From NCBI GenBank assembly GCA_020638675.1, contig JACKID010000001.1, positions 2,976,001-3,040,000 on the forward strand: a stretch of 64,000 nucleotides of DNA. The letters run 5' to 3'. Below the pieces are notes generated by a model, which was not told where the DNA came from, did not search any database, and worked only from the letters and a program-made list of their open reading frames with translations. The DNA comes from Planctomycetota bacterium. GTDB taxonomy: Bacteria; Planctomycetota; UBA8742; UBA2392. The position numbers and the translations under genes are program-made. The number at the start of each line of letters is the position of its first letter. Position 1 is the first letter of the stretch. Shown here in pieces: positions 1 through 11,100 of the stretch.

Positions 1-583
1 GCCCGGCAGCAATCGGGTTCTCAAGCGTATATTTTACGTAGTGATCGAACTCGGCGAGATCACGCACGATGTGGTCGTAGGACTCGTCCTGCCAGAACAC
101 GCCCTTGCGACCCAAGACCGCACCGATCCTCCGAGATGACACCGACTTCCAGGCCTTCAATATCTGCGCCAGCTCCTGTTCGCCCAGCGGCTGAACGACA
201 ACGTGGACATGGTTCGGCATAATGCACCACGCCCAGACTCGATACTGTGCTTCATCAAAATGAAAGAGCGCCGCGCGAACACACTCCGCGCATGCGGGAT
301 TGCGCAGCTCGCACGCGCCGTGACACTGATCGAGCAGTTGCTGATACGCCTCTGACTCAAGCTGCCGCTTGCGGGCCAACTCTTCAGCATCCAGCGGATG
401 CTGCGTCTCTTTTCGCTCCAACGCGCGCAGCTCCGACCTCAGCTTGTCTGCTGCTTCCGGCGGGATTGAGTCGGCGGTACGGAATGTGATGAAGTACGTG
501 GCGCCGAGCCTTGTCCAGTGCGGCAGCTTGGCGCCTTGGCGGATGCTGATTGGCGGTTCGCCTGTCACTTCTGCTTTCGGCAT
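1..583 (-). CDS. REP-associated tyrosine transposase (RAYT, Y1/HUH family), C-terminus outside window
   Basis: The frame is open from an ATG at 583 down to base 1, so the C-terminus lies outside the window. About 194 residues are visible. The HUH motif reads MPNHVHVVVQ from about residue 122. Further on come FWQDESYDHIVRD and a YVKYTLENPIAAG segment, typical of the helix carrying the nucleophilic tyrosine in Y1 transposases. The N-terminal block with LPHWTRLGATYFITFR is characteristic of RAYTs, single-copy domesticated IS200-like enzymes that act on REP hairpins. A hairpin (catgggtg/cacccatg, 581-600) covers the start codon. It lies tail-side to clpB, and its neighbours suggest no host function. 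Confidence 0.85.
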   Translation of the reverse strand, partial: MPKAEVTGEPPISIRQGAKLPHWTRLGATYFITFRTADSIPPEAADKLRSELRALERKETQHPLDAEELARKRQLESEAYQQLLDQCHGACELRNPACAECVRAALFHFDEAQYRVWAWCIMPNHVHVVVQPLGEQELAQILKAWKSVSSRRIGAVLGRKGVFWQDESYDHIVRDLAEFDHYVKYTLENPIAAG

Positions 584-600
584 GGGTGAGGGCACCCATG

Positions 601-3180
<2,580 letters not shown>

Positions 3181-3206
3181 GCCTGCTCCGTTCCGGCACG
3201 ATTGCC

Positions 3207-3395
3207 ATTGAGGAAGGCCTGCGGTGGAGGCACCCACAGCCGGCGGGAAGTGCGGGGGGCAGAAAGACTTCCCGGACCGGGATGCCCCCAACGCAGGCCT
3301 TCAATGTTCTGAATGCAACGCCCGTGCCAACAACACTTTTCGCCCAAAACCGTGCCGGAATGGCACACCAACCGCCCGTTTAGGACGCCGGTTGG
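3207..3395. repeat. Nested inverted repeats upstream of clpB
   Basis: gaaggcctgcg at 3213-3223 is repeated inverted as cgcaggccttc at 3292-3302. Inside it, cgggaag (3244-3250) pairs with cttcccg (3268-3274). A second stem, ccaaccg (3368-3374) with cggttgg (3389-3395), follows. Together they make a cruciform-like segment in the clpB leader/intergenic space. It could be a REP/MITE relic or a structured 5' UTR for clpB. No sigma-32 or CIRCE sequence was recognised. Confidence 0.5.
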
Positions 3396-3514
3396 GGCAC
3401 TCTGCCAATATGGCCGGGTGAATTGTTCCGAGCTTTACGATCCATGCCTGCTATTTTAGTCGCAGCGCCAATCGCTAGTGACACAATTATTTGCACTTCC
3501 AGCAGGAGAACATC

Positions 3515-4888
3515 ATGAGGATCGCTTCGCTTTCACTTTTCACGCTGCTTCTGGTTTCGAGCCTTGTTCCGGGCGGGCACACCATTGCACAGGAAGAGCC
3601 GAAGCTGACCGGCATCAAGGCCTGCAATCAGGCGCTGAAGCTTCTCGATGAGGGCAAGGCCAACGAGGCACTTGAGGTCATGCTGGGCGCAAAGGGCACG
3701 CTCGACGCCGAGGACGAATGGCTGTGGTGGGGAAACACCGGGCACTGCTATCGCGACCTGCGCCAGGACGACAAGGCACTGGAACACTACGAAAAGGCCG
3801 TTCAGCTTCAGCCGGACTGCTGGTTCCGGTTCTCGTACTGCATGCTGCTTCACGAATTCGGGCGGTGGGACGAGGCGCTGACAGAGCTCGAAAAAACCAT
3901 CGACCCCGACTACCGGGCGGGAGCCGCGCCTCTCAAGCAGGTGATTCTTGGCCCGTTCCGCGAGCGCTGGCCGCTCACATGGACCAAGCTCGAGTACACC
4001 AGCAAGAAGGGCAATTACCACGTCGTCAGCGACGTCGGCACCACGGTCAAGGAGATGGACAAGCTCGAGGCCGAGGCCGGCGCGCTTGACCTCGAGAACA
4101 AGATCGACCGCAGCCGCCTCGAGAAGATGTGCAAGCCGAACGACGATATCGTCTCACTGGCCAACCTGTGTGAGCTGGCGCGTGACCAGTACATCCGGTT
4201 TACCGGCGTCAGTTCGCGCGACTTGCCCAAGGGCAAGGTCTCAAAAGTCTTCTTCATGATGAACGAGCAGGACTTCCACAACTTCGCGGCCGACTGCGGG
4301 GGCGGGGGCAGCACCGAGAACGTGCTCGGTTTCTATTCGCCGCGCCTGAAGTACCTGCAGCTCTACAGCCAGCCGGGGGCAGAAACCCGCGTCTGCGGGC
4401 TGGCACGCGACACGATCGACACGTTCTTCCATGAGGGCTGGCACCAGTTCTTCGACACGCTGACCGAACAGACGCCGATCTGGCTGGATGAAGGGCTGGC
4501 CGAGTTCCTGGGCCACGCGGAAGTAAAGGACAAGGGCGCCAAGATCGAGCTGGGACTGCTGATCCGCACGCGGGGAGAAACCTACACGCGCTATGAACGG
4601 ATCAAGGAAACGATCAAGGCCGGTGCGCACATCCCGTTCACGGACTTCTTCAAGTACAGCTCACGCGACTGGCACGGCGGCGACGTGAACATCCACTATG
4701 CGCAGGCCTGGAGCATCGCCTACTTCGGACTCAAGGGCAACGACGCGGCATTCAAGAAAGACTTCGCGCGCCTTTTCGCCGCACTGCTGAAGGGCAAGCC
4801 GGCCAATGAAGTCGTGGACGAGATCTTCGGCGACGAGAAGCTGAAGAAGTATGAAGAGTCCTGGCTGAAGTACTGGCGCAACATCTAG
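3515..4888 (+). CDS. Secreted TPR protein with HExxH-type (DUF1570/gluzincin-like) peptidase domain
   Basis: 457 residues from ATG 3515, chosen because aggag lies at 3503-3507; an upstream TTG at 3491 is unlikely. An N-terminal signal peptide (residues 1-28, leucine-rich core) is followed by TPR-like helices (about 35-130) and a C-terminal domain containing HEGWHQFF near residue 305. IWLDEGLAEF follows about 20 residues later. The HExxH-like His pair with a downstream Glu is the gluzincin signature seen in DUF1570/M48-like proteins; here the first Glu context is HEGWH. Export to the periplasm is predicted. Substrate is unknown. It is a single gene, facing the giant-protein gene across a shared terminator. 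Confidence 0.75.
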   Translation: MRIASLSLFTLLLVSSLVPGGHTIAQEEPKLTGIKACNQALKLLDEGKANEALEVMLGAKGTLDAEDEWLWWGNTGHCYRDLRQDDKALEHYEKAVQLQPDCWFRFSYCMLLHEFGRWDEALTELEKTIDPDYRAGAAPLKQVILGPFRERWPLTWTKLEYTSKKGNYHVVSDVGTTVKEMDKLEAEAGALDLENKIDRSRLEKMCKPNDDIVSLANLCELARDQYIRFTGVSSRDLPKGKVSKVFFMMNEQDFHNFAADCGGGGSTENVLGFYSPRLKYLQLYSQPGAETRVCGLARDTIDTFFHEGWHQFFDTLTEQTPIWLDEGLAEFLGHAEVKDKGAKIELGLLIRTRGETYTRYERIKETIKAGAHIPFTDFFKYSSRDWHGGDVNIHYAQAWSIAYFGLKGNDAAFKKDFARLFAALLKGKPANEVVDEIFGDEKLKKYEESWLKYWRNI

Positions 4889-4911
4889 CTCGCGCCGAAG
4901 GCTTAAAGAGA

Positions 4912-4940
4912 AACCGGGAGGGCCGTGGGCCCTCCCGGTT
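4912..4940. terminator. Bidirectional hairpin terminator
   Basis: A perfect 13-bp stem (aaccgggagggcc / ggccctcccggtt) with a gtg loop lies between the convergent peptidase and giant-protein genes. The flanking T-run is short (ttgtatt on plus, tttctctttaa on minus). Confidence 0.75.
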
Positions 4941-4965
4941 GTATTCGGATGCCTGACAGGTTGTT

Positions 4966-5110
4966 TCACTTGCGTGATGCCCGCACCCGAACGCTGACGA
5001 GAAGAACGCAGAGCATTGCGAACAGCGCCCACGGCACTGCGTTCATGGTTGTGGAAACGCAGCCACCACCGCCGCCTCCCCCACCGCCGCTACCTGAGCC
5101 GGAAGTCGGG
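4966..5110 (-). other. C-terminal sorting-signal region (Gly-rich, Cys, TM, basic)
   Basis: This encodes the last residues of the giant protein: SGSGS, nine glycines and a Cys, then a roughly 17-residue hydrophobic stretch (PWALFAMLCVLLVSV), then RVRASRK. The tripartite Gly/Cys-TM-Arg plan is that of exosortase/rhombosortase or MYXO-CTERM-like tails. The processing enzyme is not in this window. Confidence 0.6.
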
Positions 5111-8100
5111 TCAGCCTTGATCGTGATCTGGAATGCGTCGGTGTCGGTCGCAAACGCCGCGTCCTGCACCGTGATGCTGAATGCGTAGGTCCCCTTCAAC
5201 GTCGGCGTGCCGTCAAGTACGCCGGCCGGGCTGAGGCTCATGCCCGGAGGAAGCGTGCCTACCACGCTCCATGCGTATGGCGCGGTGCCGCCGGTCGCGG
5301 TCAGCGTGACCGGGGTGTAGACGCGGTTGGCCGTGCCGGACGGGAGCGGCGACGTCGTGGTGATCGTCGGGTTGCCGTTGGCCGGCGGGTCAATCGTGAG
5401 CTGGAAGCCCGCGTTGGCGCTGACCGACAGCGTGTCCGTGATACCCACGTTGAAGTTGTAGACGCCCTGCTGCGTCGGCGTGCCGGTGAGCATGCCGCTC
5501 ACGTTCAATCCGAGGCCCGGAGGCAAGGCGCCGCCAGTGACCGCGAAGCTGAGTGCACCGGTGCCGCCCTGGGCCACGAACGTGAAGCTGTAGCCGAGGC
5601 CCTGTTCGCCGTCCGTGATCGGGGAGACGGTCACGAAGCTTGGTACCGCGCTTACCGTGATGGAAACCGAGATCGTGATGGTGAAGGTACCGTCAGTCAC
5701 GTCCACGTCGAAGGTGAACGTGCCCACGTCGCCGGACGCCAGCACAGAGTTCGGAGCGACCGTGAGGAAGCCGCCGCCGAGGGTCAGCGCAAGCCCGTTG
5801 CCGCCGGTCGGGTTGCTGCCGCCGGCCGCGATGTTGCTGATCGTCAGCGTCTGGCTGGTGTTCGGATCAGAAACGTTGGCAAGGTTGATCGCCGACGAAA
5901 CGCCCATCGTTTCGGTGTATTCGGCCGTGTACGGGTTGGCCACCGTACCTGTGCCACCGGACGCGCTCGCAATCGAGTGCACCGGCGTGAGGTCGTTGAT
6001 GGTGATCGTCACGTCCACGGACACTGGCGTCTGGTTGACGGCGTCTTCGAACGTAACCGTCCAGGTGTAAGCGCCCGGTGCATTGCTGGCCGCCGCGGTG
6101 CCCGTCCAGTCCAGGGTGACCGGCTGGCCGGGTGTGCCCGGGACCGACGGCGCGGTGATACCGGCCGGGGCGGAGGTGATGAGGGTAATGGACGTGACAG
6201 TGATGTTGTCCGCCTCAGGGTCCGTCAGCTCGATCGAGACGTTGCTGAGTGTTGCGCCCGGGTTGAGAGCAATCGTGAACGGACCGTTGGTGCCGCCGCT
6301 GAGCGTCGAGCCGGTGGCCGTGTTGGCTTCAGCCTCACCGTTGGGCACGAACGCCGTGCCGTCCACGGTGAAGTCAAACGGGTTCTCGTTGGAGTCATTG
6401 TTGTCGATGCTGATCGACAGCGTGAAGCTGCCGGCCACCGTCGGGTCAATGAACACGTCGAAGGTTGTGCTGCCGGACAACGCGATCGTGGCACTCGCGG
6501 GTTGCGTCGTCACACCGGAGCCCGCATCCAGGTTCGTAACAATCGCGGACACCACGAGAGTTCCCCCGGTGAGCAGCAGGTTGCCGGTGCCGAGGTTGTT
6601 GATGGTGAAGGTGATCGTTGATCCCGTCACCGTCGAGACGTTGCCCGCGGCGAAGCTGCCGCCGTCGGTCACGTTGGTCGTGCCCTGCAGGATTTCAATT
6701 TCGGGCACGATTGCCTCGTCGGCGCCCGAGTCGATACCACCGGCCTGGGGACGCGACTCGCCGTCAATGTCCACGGTCACAGGCGAGCCAACGGCCAGGT
6801 TCAGAGCCGGGGAGTTGTACTGCAGGTGAAGGTCCTCTGTGCCTGTTCCAATGTTGGCCAAAAGTGGGTCCGTGTTCAGGCCGTTCACGTCGAGGCCCGC
6901 GCCCTGCCACTGCGCCCACGAGTTGTACCCGCTGAAGTTACTCATGGTTGCCGAGCCGCCGAGGAATACAACGTTGCGATCTGCCACTGTGGGCGGAGTC
7001 GCAGTGCCGTCTGAGAGGAAGAACACGGCTGAGGCAGAGGAGGTGATGTACACAACGTTGTAGGAAACGTTGGCCATCGGGGTGGCGGCTCCGCTTGCCT
7101 GGAAGGCGCTCGCGTTGGTGGCGCTCGAGTTGAGCAGGATGGTGTTGTGGCGAGCAACGAAGTTGGTGCCGAGACGCCGCGCGCCGATCACACCCATGCC
7201 GCCGCCGCCGCTCCAGGAAGTATCGCCGTTGACGTTCCACATCATGTTGTTTTCGATCAGCACGTTGTTCGGGGCGACCGTCGTGCCCGACCCGTACATG
7301 AAGATGGCCGAGCCCGCGCTGATGTTATGGAAGCGGCACTGACGGATGGTGACGTTGTCACTCGTGTTGACGACGCTGCAGTACCACATCACCCCGAAGT
7401 CCACCGCACCCGTGAACGTCAGCCCCTCAATCGTGATGTTGCCGATGTTGCGGAAGGCCATGCAACCGGACTGGCTGCCCGAGTAGGTGTTGATGGCGCC
7501 GGAGCCGTTGATGACGGGCGCTTCACCAGACGCCGCGCGGATGGTGATGGTGTTGGTTGTGCTGACGCCCGCCACGGTCACGATCGTAAAGGCCGTGCCG
7601 GTGACGCCGAGGCGGTAGGAATCAGTCGGTGTGAAGTCGCCGCCGTCGTCGTACAGCTCGATCGAAACCGGGCCGGCAACACCGTAGGTCTCGAGCCCGT
7701 TGAAGACGTCGCCGAGATCGGCGTAGTTGAACGCCCCGCCCGGGTTGCCGTTCGCAACGGTGATTACGCCATTGAACGCTACGTTGATCGTGACGGTGAA
7801 GGACGGAGAGCTGAAGCCGTCCGTAACGACCACCGTGTATGTAAAGCTGCCAGCAGCAGTGGGTGCACCGGTCCAGGTGAGCGTAAACGGTACCGATACG
7901 TTGCTCTGGTTGGTCGGAGCCGTAACGCCAGGTGCGGCATTTACAGCTGTAACGGTGAAGCTGACGGTCGCGTCATTTGCGTCGTTCGCCTCAAGGCTTG
8001 CGGAGGCGAGTGCAACGCCCGTCATGCCCGTGTACACACGTGACGCAGTGAAGTTCGAACCGCTGGCCGGGTTGAGTGTCGGCGCCGGGTTCGTGACGTT

Positions 8101-11100
8101 GATGGTGACGGTGAAGCTGGGCGAATTGGCACCGTCGGAAACAACGACGGTGTACGTGTATGTCCCGACAGTGGTCGGCGTACCCGTCCAGGTGATCGTG
8201 GCCGGTGAGGACACGCCCGTAAGGTTGCCCGGCTGTGTTACGCCAGGTGCGGCGCTGACGGGCGTGATGGTGACAGAGATTGTTGGGTCATTGACGTCGC
8301 TGGCAACCAGGCTGGCGTTGGCAAGCGCGACGCCGGTGACGCCCGCGTACACGCGGCTGGCGTTGAAGCCGGAGCCCGTCGCCGGAGTCAGCGTCGGGGC
8401 CGGGTTCGTTACGTTGAGGGTAACCGTGAAGCTCGGCGAGCTGACGCCGTCGGTCACCACCACCGTGTAGGTGTATGTGCCGACGGTGGTCGGGGTGCCG
8501 GTCCACGTAATGGTTGCCGGCACGGTCGCGCCGGTCAGGTTGGTCGGCGCGGTGACGCCCGGTGCTGCCGAGACCGGTGTGATGGTGACGCTGACGGTCG
8601 GGTCGTTGGCGTCACTGGCCGAGAGAACCGCGTTCGTCAGAGAAACGCCGGCGTTGGCCGTGTACACAAGCGACGCGTTGAAGCCCGAGCCGGTCGCCGG
8701 GGTCAGCGTCGGGGCCGGGTTCGCTACGTTGATGGTCACCGTGAAGCTCGGCGAATTAATGCCGTCGCTGACCACAACAGTATAGGTGAACGCGCCAACC
8801 GATGTCGGAGTGCCGGTCCAGCTGATGTTCGCCGGAACGGTCGCGCCCGTCAGGTTCGTCGGAGCCGTGACGCCCGGAGCAGCCGAAACCGGCGTAATCG
8901 TCACGTTCAGCGTCGGGTTGTTCGTGTCATTGGCAACAAGGGTTGCAACCGACAGCGGGACGTTCAGCAGCGCCGAGTACACGCGGCTGGCGTTGAAGCC
9001 CGAGCCTGTCGCCGGAGTCAGCGTCGGGGCCGGGTTCACCACGTTCACGATCGCGCCCTGCAGCGGGAACGTGCCGGTAACGGCGCCTGGCGTAGCCGAG
9101 ACGTCGGAAGCGGCCGTCACCTGGAAGCGAGCGGTGCCCGGCGTCGTGGTCAACGAAAGCTGAGCCGTGATGAAGATGGTCGCCTGCTGGCCGGTGGCAA
9201 ACGCCGGGAGGCCCGTGAAGGTCACAGTGGTGCCGCTGAGGGCGCTGACCGGGCCGGCAATCACCGAGTCGGCCGCGTCAAACGTGCCGTTGGCGTTGGC
9301 GTCTACCCAGAGTTTCAGGTTGCTGAAGCCGGCGTTCCCGGCCGTGCCGACCTGGTTCAGCGTCACGCTGTTGACCTGCTGCGCCGAGTTCCAGGAGAGA
9401 GCACGGAATGTGCCCAGCCACTGGTCGGTGGCAAGCCCGGTCGTCGCGGAGGCCGCAGCGGCCGTACTGCTGAAGAGCGCGAGCTGCGCGGGGAAGTTTG
9501 CTTCGTCGGCGCCGATGTCCACGCTGCTGCCAACCGGGCGAGTGTCGCCGTCGATGTCCACAGCGATCGTGGAGGTCTGTACGGCCGGGTTGATGCACGG
9601 CGAGAATATCGAGAGGTGAAGGTCGTACGGAGAAGTCGTGCTGATGAGCTGCGGGTTCGCGTTCGAGCCATTGGTGTCACGCCCGCCCGACTGCCATGTG
9701 CTGAACGGCGTCAGGGTGGCCTGGTTGCACTGGACCGTCGCGAACCAGTAGTTGAAGTTCCAGTTCGCCACAGTGGATGCATGCGTCGTGCTGTTGAGCC
9801 ACACGGCCGGAAGAGTCGCCGAGTTCACGACAATGATGTTGTTCGTGACGCTGTTCAGGGCGTAGGCGGTGCTTGCGGCACTGAACGCCATGCCTGCCGT
9901 GCTCGCCACACTTGAAGTGTGCACGATCGTGTTGTGGCGAATGATGCCGCTGCCGCTAGCCGGGTTGCGCACTGCGATGCAGCCCGCCGTGCTGGTGCTG
10001 CCCTGGATCTGCGCCGTCGTGGGGACGGAGGTCGTATGGCACGCCCAGACGAAGTTGTTCTCGATCACGCCGTTGGTGAAGTAGGCCGCGTTCTGCCCAA
10101 AGAAGCTGATACCCGGGCCGCTCGGAATGTCGTGAACACGGCAGCCGCGAATGACGTTGTCCGTCGGGCTCAGGCCAACCGAGGAAAGCCCGTTACCCTG
10201 AATGAGGATACCGAAGTTCGGACCACCGGTGACTTCGAGGCCTTCAACAATGACATAGGACTGCATGATGCCGATTGCACCGCGGCCGGTGAAACCGATA
10301 AGACCGGCACCGGTTGCGTTGCCCTGAACCACCGGCGTCTGCCCTGTCGCGGCCTTCAGCGTAATCGTGTTGGTGGAGGATGCACCGACCACCGGAGCAA
10401 GTGCGCCAAACGTCGCGTTCAAACCCAGCGAGTACGACGAGTTCGAAACGTAAGTCGCACTGTCCGTGATGGACAACGTAACAGCGCCGGAGACGCCAAA
10501 CGTCTCAAGCGCGTCGAAGGCTGCGCCGATCGAGGTGAAGTCACCTGAGGTCTGGTTGATCGTGTAGGTGCCAGACATGCGCTGGAACGCCAGCCCGGAC
10601 ACCAACGGGTAGATGGTGATGTCGGTACCCGCGCTCCAACTGGCGGCCGACTGGTTGGTGAGCTGGAACTGCATCGTCGTGCCCGCGGTGAGGGTACTCG
10701 GGATCGTGACAGCCAGCAGCATCCGCACCGGGCCTGAACTCACGACGTCGTTGACAGTCTGCAAGGGCGAGCCGCTGAAGGTGACCTGCCCACCGGAAAG
10801 CGTGCCGGTGCCCAGCGTGGTGTCGCCAGCGTCAACCACACCGTCGCCGTTGTTGTCGCGAATGAGGCTGAGTGAACTGATTGAGGCGTCTGCAATGGTG
10901 CCAACCTGGGTGAAAGTCAGCGAATTGATCGCGCGGCTTGTCGTAACAGCGATGGCTTTCATGTTCATCGCGACGATGTCGGCCTGCGGAGTGGTGATGG
11001 CACCGCCACCCCCACCGGCCGTGATTGCCACGCTGTTGGGCGTAAAGACGTCAAGCTGGATACCGTAATTGCCGCCAGTAGAAGCTGCCGTACCAGTCGT

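Noticed and set aside
3181..3514. Heat-shock CIRCE or sigma-32 site before clpB
   Set aside because: No TTAGCACTC-N9-GAGTGCTAA or matching promoter seen.
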